A stretch of DNA of 62,011 nt, taken from positions 1 through 62,011 of the forward strand of contig RFSE01000014.1 of the NCBI GenBank assembly GCA_009924135.1, given 5' to 3'. The position numbers and the translations under genes are program-made. Numbering within the stretch: the first letter of the stretch is position 1; every line of letters starts with the position of its first letter. The notes below the pieces were generated by a model. That model was not told the origin of the DNA. It was given only the letters and a program-made list of their open reading frames with translations, and searched no databases. This document shows positions 34,601 to 42,498 of this stretch, piece by piece. Source of the stretch: Pseudomonadota bacterium. Lineage in GTDB: Bacteria; Verrucomicrobiota; Verrucomicrobiia; Limisphaerales; SXTU01.

Positions 34601-35530
34601 TTCTACGACCTGCTCACGCAAAGCGGCACGGCCAACCTCGGCGGTTTCAAGTCCGGTTGCACCGCGAATCTCATCGTCGCCAACGGCGTGCTCAACGCGC
34701 CGGATTACACGCGCACCTGCACGTGCTCGTATCAGAATCAGACTTCGCTCGGGCTGATTCACATGCCGGAAATGGAGATGTGGACCTACAGCCAGTTCGG
34801 TCTGGATGCCACTGACGGCGACCGCATCGAGCGAATCGGCATCAACTTCGGCGCCCCCGGCGACCGGCGGACGGAGGACGGCACGCTTTGGCTCGAGTAC
34901 CCGTCCGTGGGCGGCGATTCCCCCGGCCTGCCCATCACGGTGACCGGAAAAAGCGTTGGCTACTTCCGTCACCACGCGTCGCAGGTCGGCGGCGCGGGCC
35001 TGCCCTGGATCGCGGCTTCGGGCGTGCGGGATTGCGAGACGATCACCATCGTGCCCGAGATAGTGCGGCCTACGCTCACCAAGCCGCCGCGTTCCAAGGA
35101 GGACGAGGAGGACGAAGGCCGCGTCGCCGGCAAGCTGTTCGGCACGAAGGAAGGCCCGGAGGCGAAGTCCATTGTGACGGTCGTTCCGCCGGTGGTTCCG
35201 CCCGCTCCCAAGGCTCCGCCCCGGCCGGTTTATCCGCCGGCCCCTTACACGGTGCGGCTGCACTTCGCGGAGCCGGAGGACCTGAAGCCGGGCCAGCGCG
35301 TTTTCGGTGTCTCGCTGCAAGGCCGCCCGGTGCTGCAGGATTTCGACATCGTCCGCGTCGCCGGCGGCAGCCGCCTGGGAGTGGTGAAGGAGTTCAAGGG
35401 CATCGTGATCCAGAAGGACTTGAAGATCGCCCTCACCCGCGCGCCGGGCGTACCCGCCGGTCCGCTGCTCTGCGGCATCGAACTGATCGCGGAAAAGCTA
35501 TCGACGGAAAAGCCCACCGCTGGGAAGTGA
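31601..35530 (+). CDS. Secreted PQQ-propeller / methyltransferase-like / malectin-like fusion protein
   Basis: The protein has about 1309 residues. After a signal peptide (to about residue 25), residues 30-430 form a PQQ-type beta-propeller (VIALNLRTGEELWAF, LYCVNAEDGTLKWKLRGG). At about 440-600 there is a Rossmann-like segment resembling class I methyltransferases: LHILAMEPDADKVEALRRR and VALHTGDALTF. However, the glycine-rich SAM loop is eroded to FGVDDAE. A second propeller region follows to about 1130. A malectin-like domain ends the protein at about 1208-1300 (YTVRLHFAEPEDLKPGQRVF). It is probably exported and binds rather than methylates. ATG 31601 opens the leader. It is followed by a lipoprotein gene. 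Confidence 0.8.
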   Translation: MNLCRCLLPHPVWLVLLLALSGNAADWPMWRFDANRSAASPEMLSEELHLQWTRQYSPRVSAWDDPLNQDLMAYDRVFEPVVLGERIFLSFNDTDKVIALNLRTGEELWAFYTDGPVRFPPVAWQGKVYFTSDDGHLYCVNAEDGTLKWKLRGGPSDRQVLGNQRVISAWPARGGPVLRDGRVYFAASIWPFMGTFIYAVDAETGKVAWVNDGTGSQFLKQPHGAPSFAGVAPQGALVATRDFLLVPGGRSVPAAFNRQTGEFLHFQIGSTAKGIGGSFVAANESDFFVHTRLHGTRSHELKTGKTGKFAGGEPVIVGQRFYAANTNRLGPVIQFISQNTNILWEARADASGDLIKAGSRLYAAGSNSLTALDLLSGLRSTRVVWNHPLPGGAQRLVVANGMLLAVTPDGRLMAFGEDAEKTKVLSSEPDLPDPGADAVEQAKAILAAADSTEGYALWFGVDDAELLEAVLLNSKLHILAMEPDADKVEALRRRWDAAGLYGKRVALHTGDALTFSAVPYLANLIFVSESAAPQLRRRPVLRTVYESLRPYGGTLWVQAGAEAQSEVERAVEQVKLDPVKVTSSDTHLLISRPGPLPNAADWTHQYGDIGNTVKSDDARVRAPLGLLWFGGNSNLDVLPRHGHGPPEQVIGGRMILQGMSSFSARDVYTGRRLWQTEFKDLGTFGIYYDKSYTNAPLSTMYNQRHIPGANGRGANFVATEDSVYIAVRNVCQVLDARTGRLEQSIALPPPPSGKALDWGFIGIYEYVLLAGEGFANFNQKFGTNSLTSAIEDYSASAGLAAFDRHSGKLLWRIPARHSFLHNAIVAGNGRIYGLDKLPASAEDKLKRRGFKLPDDYRLIALDAATGKLVWEERKDLFGTWLSYSKQHDVLLLAGAKAVDRLKDETGEGMAAYQGADGRLRWQDLKRKYTGPCILHHELILTSANSYQASSGAFNLLDGKPHLVRNPLTGKSEPWRVSRAYGCNNIVASENLLTFRSGAAGFYDLLTQSGTANLGGFKSGCTANLIVANGVLNAPDYTRTCTCSYQNQTSLGLIHMPEMEMWTYSQFGLDATDGDRIERIGINFGAPGDRRTEDGTLWLEYPSVGGDSPGLPITVTGKSVGYFRHHASQVGGAGLPWIAASGVRDCETITIVPEIVRPTLTKPPRSKEDEEDEGRVAGKLFGTKEGPEAKSIVTVVPPVVPPAPKAPPRPVYPPAPYTVRLHFAEPEDLKPGQRVFGVSLQGRPVLQDFDIVRVAGGSRLGVVKEFKGIVIQKDLKIALTRAPGVPAGPLLCGIELIAEKLSTEKPTAGK

Positions 35531-35553
35531 ATGCGGAACTTCAACCCGTTGGT

Positions 35554-35610
35554 GGAGCACGGACGCCCACGTCCGTAATGGCCGGCTACGGACGTGGGCG
35601 TCCGCGCTCC
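35554..35610. repeat. Hairpin enclosing a likely start codon
   Basis: Arms 35554-35577 and 35587-35610 pair at 23 of 24 positions around a 9-nt loop (ATGGCCGGC). The loop holds the ATG (35578) of the following gene, and the right arm encodes its residues 4-11. The arm word GACGTGGGCGTCCGCGC is also found at 387-403. A stable stem here could block ribosome access. Confidence 0.75.
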
Positions 35611-36696
35611 TGGCAACCGTTCTTCGCCGCGCTCTTGGCCCTGTGGTGGTCCGCCGTGTACCTCCCGGCCTGCTCGGTTCCGGTCTTTCGCTACGCGCTG
35701 GAAAAATGGCCGCCGGACCACTACGAAGCTGTTCTCTTCCATCGCGGCCCGCTCTCCGCCGCGCAACAGGCGCTCACGCGCAGCCTCTCACCAGACGACT
35801 TGTCGCCCGGACACGCGCGGGCAAATGTGACACTGCAAACCGTGGACCTGGCCGGCGATCCCGCGCCCGAGCTGCTCACCCTGTGGCAATCCATCGACAC
35901 CAACGCCTTGCCCTGGTTGGTGGTGCGCTATCCGGCCAACGCGCGGTTGCCCGGCCATGTCCACTCCGCGCCGTTTACCGAGGCCACGCTTCCGTCAGCC
36001 CTCGTCTCACCGGCCCGCACGGAACTGGTGCGCCGACTCGGCCGGGGCGACAGCGGCGTGTGGCTGCTGCTCGAAACCGGCGACCGGCAGCGCGATGACG
36101 CCGCCGCCCGGCTCATCGAGTCCCGCCTCGCCTACCTCACCTCCGTCATCAAGCTGCCGGCCATTGACCCGCAGGACATCGCCAGCGGGCTGGTCACCTT
36201 GCCGGCGGGCGGGTTGCGGCTGGCGTTCTCCGTGCTGCGCGTGTCCCGCAGCGGTCCGGCTGAGGCGACCTTGGTTAAAACCCTGCTGGGTTCCGAGAGC
36301 GATTTGGCCGGTGTTAATGAACCGATCCTCTTCCCGGTGTTTGGGCGCGGCCGCGCGTTGTATGCCATCGTCGGCCAAGGCATCAACCACGAGACGATCG
36401 ACGAGGCGGCGACCTTTCTCACCGGCCGTTGCTCGTGTCAGGTGAAGGAACTCAACCCCGGCGTGGACCTCCTGCTCACGGCGGACTGGGACAGCTTTAT
36501 CCCCCGCCGTACGGAACCGAAGTCCGCTCCTGTCCCGCCCACCGAAGCACCGGAAACCGTGACCATCACCGGCACACCGGAAACGCCGGCTCCAACCCAT
36601 GCCCGACCGGCCGACTCGAACACGAGCAAGCTGCTCCTCGGCGGCTGCCTGATCCTGGGCCTGCTGGGTGCAGCGCTGTGGTGGCGGCGGAGTTGA
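35578..36696 (+). CDS. Exported lipoprotein with C-terminal membrane helix
   Basis: The protein has about 372 residues. The leader FFAALLALWWSAVYLPAC suggests a lipobox; right after it comes SVPVFRYALEKWPPDHYE, a word I associate with conserved planctomycete and verrucomicrobial proteins of unknown function. One membrane helix lies at the C-terminus (KLLLGGCLILGLLGAALWW followed by RRS). The start is uncertain: ATG 35578 lies in a hairpin loop. GTG 35527 overlaps the stop of the PQQ gene and would encode the hairpin as a 17-residue extension. Its proximity to the PQQ fusion suggests a shared operon. Confidence 0.7.
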   Translation: MAGYGRGRPRSWQPFFAALLALWWSAVYLPACSVPVFRYALEKWPPDHYEAVLFHRGPLSAAQQALTRSLSPDDLSPGHARANVTLQTVDLAGDPAPELLTLWQSIDTNALPWLVVRYPANARLPGHVHSAPFTEATLPSALVSPARTELVRRLGRGDSGVWLLLETGDRQRDDAAARLIESRLAYLTSVIKLPAIDPQDIASGLVTLPAGGLRLAFSVLRVSRSGPAEATLVKTLLGSESDLAGVNEPILFPVFGRGRALYAIVGQGINHETIDEAATFLTGRCSCQVKELNPGVDLLLTADWDSFIPRRTEPKSAPVPPTEAPETVTITGTPETPAPTHARPADSNTSKLLLGGCLILGLLGAALWWRRS

Positions 36697-36745
36697 AACG
36701 GCTCCGCTTTGCGTCCTCTGCGCCCTTTCGCGGCAACCACCACTC

Positions 36746-37342
36746 CTACCCCAGCCAGTCGTCATGCGTCTTCCACGTGGTCTCCGCGACGCGCAGGACT
36801 TCGGCGAGCGGGTTTTGCACCAGCAGCTCGATCAGCAGTTCCGCGCCCTGCGTCACGTTCTTCATCGGGCCGGTATGGAGCATGCCGCGCAGGATCTGGC
36901 TGATGTGTTTCGCGGCCGGGTCCGCAGCCGAGGGCGCGTTCGAGCGGAGCGCCGCCAGCGCCGCCAGCACCTCCTCGTGCGTGTGGCCTTCCAGCGTCTC
37001 GCGGAACACCGTCGCGCGGGCCGAGCTATCGAAGCCCGGCGGGCCGAACACCTGCGTGAGCACAGGCACGATGCCGACTTCCACGGCCCGGTTCGCCACC
37101 GGCACCGCGGGCGGCGTTACAGGCACGAGCTGACCCGCCTCGCCGACCTTGAACTCCACCGTGACCGAGTGCGGCCCAGCCGGCTCGGCATGAGCGGCCT
37201 GGCCCGTACCGTCGAAGGCAAAGTTGAGCGTCAGCCGGATGCGCTCCGGCGTGAGCGGGGTTCCCCCGGCCGCCCGGCGCGCGGCGAAGCCCCGTTCCAC
37301 TTCGCGCAGCACGGTGGCGATGGCATCATTGAGAGGTTGCAT
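36746..37342 (-). CDS. Hypothetical cytoplasmic protein
   Basis: The 198-residue frame has a good codon pattern, no signal peptide and no membrane helix. The N-terminus is helical (LNDAIATVLREVERGFAARR); the C-terminal third has GMLHTGPMKNVTQGAELLIE. I do not recognise the family. ATG 37342 starts at the first helix; the frame extends to 37588 but overlaps the divergent DUF5069 gene (37407), so the short version is preferred. The 3' end faces the lipoprotein gene. Confidence 0.55.
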   Translation of the reverse strand: MQPLNDAIATVLREVERGFAARRAAGGTPLTPERIRLTLNFAFDGTGQAAHAEPAGPHSVTVEFKVGEAGQLVPVTPPAVPVANRAVEVGIVPVLTQVFGPPGFDSSARATVFRETLEGHTHEEVLAALAALRSNAPSAADPAAKHISQILRGMLHTGPMKNVTQGAELLIELLVQNPLAEVLRVAETTWKTHDDWLG

Positions 37343-37406
37343 GGCCGCGACCCTAGCAGGTCCGGCCGGAGATTGCCTCTGAAACTCCTCCGCGTATCCT
37401 CCCGCC

Positions 37407-37940
37407 ATGAACGACAACGGCTGGCAGCAGGAATTTCGCAACGTCTGGGACCGCGCCGTGCAGGCCTGGCACGCGGGACGGCAACGGCCCGACACAATGT
37501 TCAACGCGGCCGACCGCGACTTTCTCGCGGGCCTCGGCTGCTCCACGCAGGAGCTTTTCGACTTCGTGGATGACTCGCTGCGATACAATGGCGACCCCGA
37601 CTACGCGACCTCCCTCGCCGTCACGGCCATCCGGCGCGATTACTTCCTCACCGTGCTGGGCGGCAAATCCACCGGCCACGTGGCCACCATGGCCAGCCTG
37701 CCATCCAAGTCCGCCGAAGTGGACGGCATCGCGTGGCTGCCCCGCCTGATCGTGAAGGCCCGGCTCAAGCTGCGCGGCGAAATGCCCGCCGACCTCATGT
37801 ACGGCTGTGCGGGCGACCGCCCGTTCCTGCGCCGCATGAACATGACCCTCCCGCAATTCCTCGAACTTGTCCGCGACGCCGGCCCCGACGACCGTCGCAT
37901 CGTCAACGCGGTTAAACAGGCGGCGGCAGGCCGGGCTTGA
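37407..37940 (+). CDS. DUF5069-like protein
   Basis: The 177-residue protein has the layout of DUF5069 with reversed-looking segment order: an N-terminal helix pair with FNAADRDFLAGLGCSTQELF, then PRLIVKARLKLRGEMPADLMYGCAGDRPFL. A second, more standard DUF5069 gene is at 45456. Function is unknown. The following CPBP gene starts 12 nt after the stop, so they are likely co-transcribed. Confidence 0.65.
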   Translation: MNDNGWQQEFRNVWDRAVQAWHAGRQRPDTMFNAADRDFLAGLGCSTQELFDFVDDSLRYNGDPDYATSLAVTAIRRDYFLTVLGGKSTGHVATMASLPSKSAEVDGIAWLPRLIVKARLKLRGEMPADLMYGCAGDRPFLRRMNMTLPQFLELVRDAGPDDRRIVNAVKQAAAGRA

Positions 37941-37952
37941 GAAGCCGGTTTC

Positions 37953-38615
37953 ATGTCTGACGACGTTCACCAACCCAAAGCCAATGGAGGCCTGCACGGC
38001 CTGCTGTTCGCAGGATTGCTGGTTGGGGCATCATTGATCCCGGTTTTCCAAGTTTGGCCGGTGCCCTGAGTTGTGGCGTTGGCTGGTTATTTCGCCCTGG
38101 CTGGGAGCCTTCCGGCGTTAAAAGCCGCGCGCCCCCGGCTGCGATTCGGGAGGGTATCGGGCCGGACCATTGCGGCCACCGTGGTAATCGCCTTTCTTTC
38201 CTGGCTGGTGCTGACGACGTTCAACCGCCTGGCGCAGCCGGACATGAGTGCCTACCGGAACTTGCTGCCCATTCAGGCCATGGGCGGAGTCATCAGCGCG
38301 GGAATACTGTTCAGCCTCTTGAATGCTGTCTTGGAAGAACTGGCGTTTCGCTACGTGCTTTATGAAGCCATCGCCGCTGAACGGGGGCCGTTGCTGGCCG
38401 TCCTGGCCACCGCAGTAATCTTCGGAATCGGACACTTGCATGGTTTTCCGCCGGGTCCGACAGGGGCGGTGCTGGCTGGCATCTACGGACTTGCATTGGG
38501 TTGGCTGCGCATGTTCACGGGTGGTATCGGGTTGCCAGTGGCTGCGCACATCATCGCCGATGCGACGATCTTCCATCTCGTCGCCAGCTCGGGAATCTGG
38601 GACAGGCAACCTTGA
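37953..38615 (+). pseudogene. CPBP intramembrane protease gene interrupted by in-frame TGA
   Basis: Reading from ATG 37953 gives MSDDVHQPKANGG, a membrane helix and VWPVP, then TGA (38067-38069). The same frame continues as VVALAGYFALAGSLP and then a full CPBP (Abi) protease: EELAFR (the EExxxR motif), GIGHLHG and PVAAHIIAD carrying the conserved His residues. A single TGG-to-TGA change would explain the break. Alternatively, translation starts at GTG 38073 and the product is shorter by one helix. All catalytic motifs lie after the stop, so a short active protein is possible. Such proteases process membrane-bound substrates. Confidence 0.65.
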
Positions 38616-38715
38616 TATTCGGACGGTAGGAATTGAGTCACGAGCAGCTTCATTGCCCCAGTTCCTACGGGGATTCCTCGACTGACGCCGCCGCTTGCCT
38701 GTGGTCCACTGCGGC

Positions 38716-39564
38716 ATGCTTTGGCGCGCCGGTAAACACGAGTTCCGCTTTCCCCGCCCCACCCTGGTGATGGGCGTGCTGAACGTCACGCCGGATTCGT
38801 TTTCGGATGGGGGCAAGTATTTCTCCCTGGAGGCGGCGCTCGAACAGGCGGGGCAGTTGATCCGGGAAGGAGCGGATATTCTGGATGTCGGGGGCGAATC
38901 CACCCGGCCGGGGGCCACCCCGGTGTTGATCGAGGAGGAAATCCGCCGGGTGGTCCTGATCATCCGGCAGTTGGCGGCGCTCGTCCGGACCCCCATTTCG
39001 GTGGACACCCAGAAGCCCGAGGTGGCACGGGCGGCGCTGCTGGCCGGGGCGAGCATCGTCAACGACATCGCGGCCAACCGCACCGACGCCGCCATGTGGC
39101 GGGTGGTCGCCGAGTTCCGGGCGGGCTACGTGGCGATGCACATGCAGGGCACACCCCAAACCATGCAGCAGAACCCGTCGTACACCGACGTGGTCGGTGA
39201 GGTGGATGCGTTCTTCACGGACCGGCTGGCGCGGCTGGAGCAGGCGGGCGTCCGGGCGGAGCAGGTCGTGCTCGATCCGGGCATCGGGTTTGGCAAGACG
39301 GTGGAGCATAACCTGCAACTCCTCGGCGCTTTGGCGCGCTTCGGCCACCACGGCCGGCCCGTGTTGCTGGGCGTTTCCCGCAAAGCCTTTCTCGGCCAGC
39401 TCACCGGGGCGGCGGACAACCCGGCGGCGCGGTTGCCCGGGGCGCTCGCCTGCGCGGCCCTCGCCGTGCGCGATGGCGTGCAACTCCTGCGGGTCCATGA
39501 TGTGCGGGAGACGGTGGCGGCGGTGAGGGTGGCGGCGGCGATCAGTGCGAAAAGGCGGGAATAG
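38716..39564 (+). CDS. folP: Dihydropteroate synthase
   Basis: The 282-residue protein makes 7,8-dihydropteroate from the pterin pyrophosphate and p-aminobenzoate in folate synthesis. Diagnostic motifs in order: VMGVLNVTPDSFSDGG, DVGGESTRPGA, SVDTQKPEVA, VNDIAANR, MHMQGTPQTMQ, DPGIGFGKTVEHN and GVSRKAFLG. These cover both substrate sites. ATG 38716 gives the usual family length; TTG 38695 is an in-frame alternative. It is followed after 89 nt by cdaA, an arrangement seen in several non-Firmicute phyla. Confidence 0.95.
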   Translation: MLWRAGKHEFRFPRPTLVMGVLNVTPDSFSDGGKYFSLEAALEQAGQLIREGADILDVGGESTRPGATPVLIEEEIRRVVLIIRQLAALVRTPISVDTQKPEVARAALLAGASIVNDIAANRTDAAMWRVVAEFRAGYVAMHMQGTPQTMQQNPSYTDVVGEVDAFFTDRLARLEQAGVRAEQVVLDPGIGFGKTVEHNLQLLGALARFGHHGRPVLLGVSRKAFLGQLTGAADNPAARLPGALACAALAVRDGVQLLRVHDVRETVAAVRVAAAISAKRRE

Positions 39565-39624
39565 TAAGCAGTGTTCAGTTCTGCGTGATTTACTACGGTT
39601 GAACGCCGTCGGCCATGGGCCGGT

Positions 39625-39653
39625 CTGAATACTGATCGCTGAAAACTGATTAC
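39625..39653 (+). repeat. Period-7 array (CTGAnnn) directly upstream of cdaA
   Basis: Four units CTGAATA, CTGATCG, CTGAAAA, CTGATTA are followed by C and the TTG start codon of cdaA at 39654. A similar array is at 55435-55469. Because it occupies the ribosome-binding position it may affect cdaA translation; no Shine-Dalgarno is seen in it. Confidence 0.65.
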
Positions 39654-40610
39654 TTGCTTCTCTCCGCTTCCGGTTTGGGGCAAAGTGCTGACGACACAGT
39701 GGCGTTCGAATTGCTCAACAATATCTGGCGGCCCGCGCTGGAGATTCTCATCCTCGCGGTGGGGATCTACTATGCCGCGAACTTCATCCGCGGCACACGG
39801 GGCGCGCCGGTGGTGACGGGGTTGGTGGTGCTGTTTGTGGCGTTGAGCTTCATCACCACCGTGCTGGAACTGACCGTATTGCGGTGGCTGCTGGGCACGT
39901 TCTCGGCGTTCAGCGCGTTCGCGGTCCTGGTCATCTTCCAGCCCGAACTGCGGCGGCTGCTGGCCGAGCTGGGCAACCAGTCGCTCCTCATGTCCGCCCG
40001 CGAACAGCGCGAGGACGTGGAAGTCATCATCGAAACGGTCGAGCGCCTGGCGGACGTGCGGATCGGCGCGCTGATGGCGATGGAGCAGAGCATCAATCTC
40101 GCGGAGGCCGTCGAATCGGGCGTGGTGGTGGATTGCGAGGCGACGCCGGAAATGCTGGAGACGATCTTCTTTCCGAACAACGCCATCCATGACGGCGGGG
40201 TAATTTTGAAGAACGGCCGCATTCTCCGCGCGGCCTGCATCTTTCCGCTGACCCAGCGGCAGGACCTGCACAAGTCGCTGGGCACGCGGCATCGCGCGGC
40301 CATCGGCCTGAGCGAGGAGACCGATGCCGTGGTGGTCCTGGTCTCGGAGGAAACTGGCGCGATTTCCTATGCCCATCGCGGGGAGCTGAAGCGTGGCGTG
40401 ACGGCTGAGGAACTGCGGGCCTTCCTTACCTCCATCTTCGTGCAACGCGTCCGCGCCCGGAACTGGGTGGATAACTTCCGCCTCTGGCTGGCCCGGAATG
40501 TCAGGCTATCCGGTTCGCCGAAGGTGCCCGTGCCAGCGTCAGAGCCAGTACCCGCCAAACCGGTCGTCCCCGCTCCCGTGGTCCTCCCCAAGAAAGCCGA
40601 GGCCAAGTGA
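39654..40610 (+). CDS. cdaA: Diadenylate cyclase CdaA (DacA)
   Basis: The protein makes c-di-AMP from two ATP. It has about 318 residues. Three membrane helices lie in the first 100 residues (ILILAVGIYYAANFI, VVTGLVVLFVALSF). The DAC domain follows with GALMAMEQ, NNAIHDGGVIL (the DGA motif appears as DGG) and RHRAAIGLSEETDA (the RHR motif). A Pro/Ala/Val-rich tail ends the protein. The start is a TTG at 39654, directly after a 7-nt repeat array; GTG 39699 also fits and begins just before the first helix. The stop overlaps the cdaR ATG by one nucleotide. Confidence 0.92.
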   Translation: MLLSASGLGQSADDTVAFELLNNIWRPALEILILAVGIYYAANFIRGTRGAPVVTGLVVLFVALSFITTVLELTVLRWLLGTFSAFSAFAVLVIFQPELRRLLAELGNQSLLMSAREQREDVEVIIETVERLADVRIGALMAMEQSINLAEAVESGVVVDCEATPEMLETIFFPNNAIHDGGVILKNGRILRAACIFPLTQRQDLHKSLGTRHRAAIGLSEETDAVVVLVSEETGAISYAHRGELKRGVTAEELRAFLTSIFVQRVRARNWVDNFRLWLARNVRLSGSPKVPVPASEPVPAKPVVPAPVVLPKKAEAK

Positions 40611-40996
40611 TGTCCGCGCGCGACGCCATCCTCCAGAATTTCTGGCTCAAGTTCTTCTCCTTCGTGCTGGCCACGATGATCTGGTTTGCCATCTCCGGCA
40701 CTCCGTTGGGGACGATGACGCGCAAAATCGAGCGCGTGCCCATCACGGTGATGAAGTCCGCCAACGATCCGCGCGCCTTCCACGTCGAGCCCAGTCACGT
40801 GGATGTAACCGTCCGGGGGCCGATTGCGGAGGTTCAAGCCTTGACCGCCAAGCAACTCGAAGTTTTCATCAACCTGTCCGACGTGCACGATACTGCTGGC
40901 TTGAAAAAGCAAATCCTCGTCCACACCCCCGCCGGCATCGCGGTGGTGCAGGTGTCCCATGGCGAAGCCAGCATTTCCCCCGTCAACAGTGATTAA
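40610..40996 (+). CDS. cdaR: CdaR-like YbbR-domain protein (short)
   Basis: The 128-residue protein has an N-terminal membrane helix (FFSFVLATMIWFAISG) and one YbbR-like domain (VDVTVRGPIAEVQALTAKQL, VFINLSDV). In Firmicutes, CdaR binds and regulates CdaA and has three or four YbbR domains; this one has a single domain, as in many Gram-negative homologues. Its start overlaps the cdaA stop (TGATG), so the pair is coupled. glmM follows after 24 nt. Confidence 0.85.
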   Translation: MSARDAILQNFWLKFFSFVLATMIWFAISGTPLGTMTRKIERVPITVMKSANDPRAFHVEPSHVDVTVRGPIAEVQALTAKQLEVFINLSDVHDTAGLKKQILVHTPAGIAVVQVSHGEASISPVNSD

Positions 40997-41020
40997 GCCG
41001 GTCCATCGGTCCATTTCCTC

Positions 41021-42406
41021 ATGAGCAACGCACCTAAAAAGATCTTCGGCACGGACGGCGTCCGTGGCACCGCCAACGTCGAACCCGTGACGGCGGAAAC
41101 CGCCCTCAAGCTCGGCCGGGCCGCCGCGCACGTCTTCAAGAACCTCGAATCCCAGTCCCGCTCGCGTGGCAAGCATCGCATCGTCATCGGCAAGGACACC
41201 CGCCTCTCCGGCTACATGCTCGAGAACGCCCTCAGTTCCGGCATCCTCAGCATGGGCGTGGACGTGCTCTTCATTGGACCGCTGCCCACGCCGGGCGTCG
41301 CCTACGCCACACGTTCGCTGCGAGCGGACGCCGGCATCGTCATCACCGCGTCGCACAACCCCTACGACGACAACGGCATCAAGTTCTTTGGCGCGGACGG
41401 CTTCAAGCTGCCCGACCCGATCGAGGCGCAGATCGAAAGCCTGGTCTTCAGCGGCAACATCGAGAGCGTCCGCCCCTCCGCCACGGAGATCGGCAAGGCC
41501 GTGCGTATCGATGACGCCCTGGGCCGTTACATCGAGTATGCCAAGGCGTCCTTCCCCAAGGGCCTGACCCTCGACGGCATGCGCATCGTGGTGGATTGCG
41601 CCAATGGTGCCTCCTACAAGGCCACGCCCAGCGTCCTGCGCGAACTCGGCGCGGAAATCTTCGTCTTCGGCAACACGCCCGACGGCACCAACATCAACAA
41701 GGAATGCGGTTCCATGCACCCGCAGAACCTGTGCGCCAAGGTCCGCGAATACCGCGCCGACCTGGGCATCGCGCACGACGGCGACGCCGACCGCGTCATC
41801 CTCTCCGATGAGACGGGCATCCTCCTCGACGGCGACGACATCATGGCCGTGGCCGCGTTGGACATGCTCGCGCAGGGCACGCTGGCCGAGAAGACCCTCG
41901 TCTCCACCGTCATGAGCAACGCCGGCCTCGGTGCGGCCGTGCAAGCGGCCGGCGGCAAAATCATTTACACCGCCGTCGGCGACAAGAACGTCATCGATGA
42001 AATGCTCAAGTGCGGCTACAACTTCGGCGGCGAGGAAAGCGGCCACCTGATCTTCCGCGACTACTCGACCACCGGTGACGGCCTGGTGGCCGCGCTGCAA
42101 ATCCTGCGGATCATGAAGGCGCGCGGCGAGAACCTCTCCAAGCTCAAGCGCTGTTGGACCCGTTTCCCGAAGCAGGTCTCCAACATCAAGGTCCGCGAAA
42201 AGAAGCCCTTCGACCAGCTCGACGGCGTGCTGGACCTCGTGAAGCAGGCCGAAGCCGAGGTGCAGCCCAGCGGCGGCCGCGTCCTGCTCCGCTACTCCGG
42301 CACCGAGCCGAAGTGCCGTCTGCTCATCGAAGGCAAGGACATGGCCGTGCTGGACAAGTGGTCCAATAAGATTTCCGAAGCCATCAAGCGGCAGATCGGG
42401 GCGTGA
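41021..42406 (+). CDS. glmM: Phosphoglucosamine mutase
   Basis: The 461-residue enzyme converts glucosamine-6-phosphate to glucosamine-1-phosphate for UDP-GlcNAc and thus peptidoglycan. Visible motifs: FGTDGVRGTAN at the N-terminus, VITASHNPYDDNGIKFFG with the phosphorylated Ser, metal loop DGDADRV, GGEESGH (sugar binding) and RYSGTEP (phosphate binding) near the C-terminus. The order cdaA-cdaR-glmM is the conserved cluster in which GlmM binds and inhibits CdaA in several Firmicutes; whether that holds here is inference. Confidence 0.95.
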   Translation: MSNAPKKIFGTDGVRGTANVEPVTAETALKLGRAAAHVFKNLESQSRSRGKHRIVIGKDTRLSGYMLENALSSGILSMGVDVLFIGPLPTPGVAYATRSLRADAGIVITASHNPYDDNGIKFFGADGFKLPDPIEAQIESLVFSGNIESVRPSATEIGKAVRIDDALGRYIEYAKASFPKGLTLDGMRIVVDCANGASYKATPSVLRELGAEIFVFGNTPDGTNINKECGSMHPQNLCAKVREYRADLGIAHDGDADRVILSDETGILLDGDDIMAVAALDMLAQGTLAEKTLVSTVMSNAGLGAAVQAAGGKIIYTAVGDKNVIDEMLKCGYNFGGEESGHLIFRDYSTTGDGLVAALQILRIMKARGENLSKLKRCWTRFPKQVSNIKVREKKPFDQLDGVLDLVKQAEAEVQPSGGRVLLRYSGTEPKCRLLIEGKDMAVLDKWSNKISEAIKRQIGA

Positions 42407-42498
42407 AGCTCGAAGGCTCCGTGGCTTGGGCCGTGGCAGGCATTGGTTTACCTGTTTGGTAGCCGTTCCCATTCCAGCGCATTTGGGGAAGTGACCGG

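Noticed and set aside
33203-35320. Minus-strand frame of 705 codons opposite the PQQ fusion
   Set aside because: Composition and lack of motifs show it is the antisense shadow of the propeller gene.
34888-35577. Upstream extension of the lipoprotein frame
   Set aside because: It overlaps the end of the PQQ fusion in another frame and has low-complexity Arg/Gly content; the real start is 35527 or 35578.
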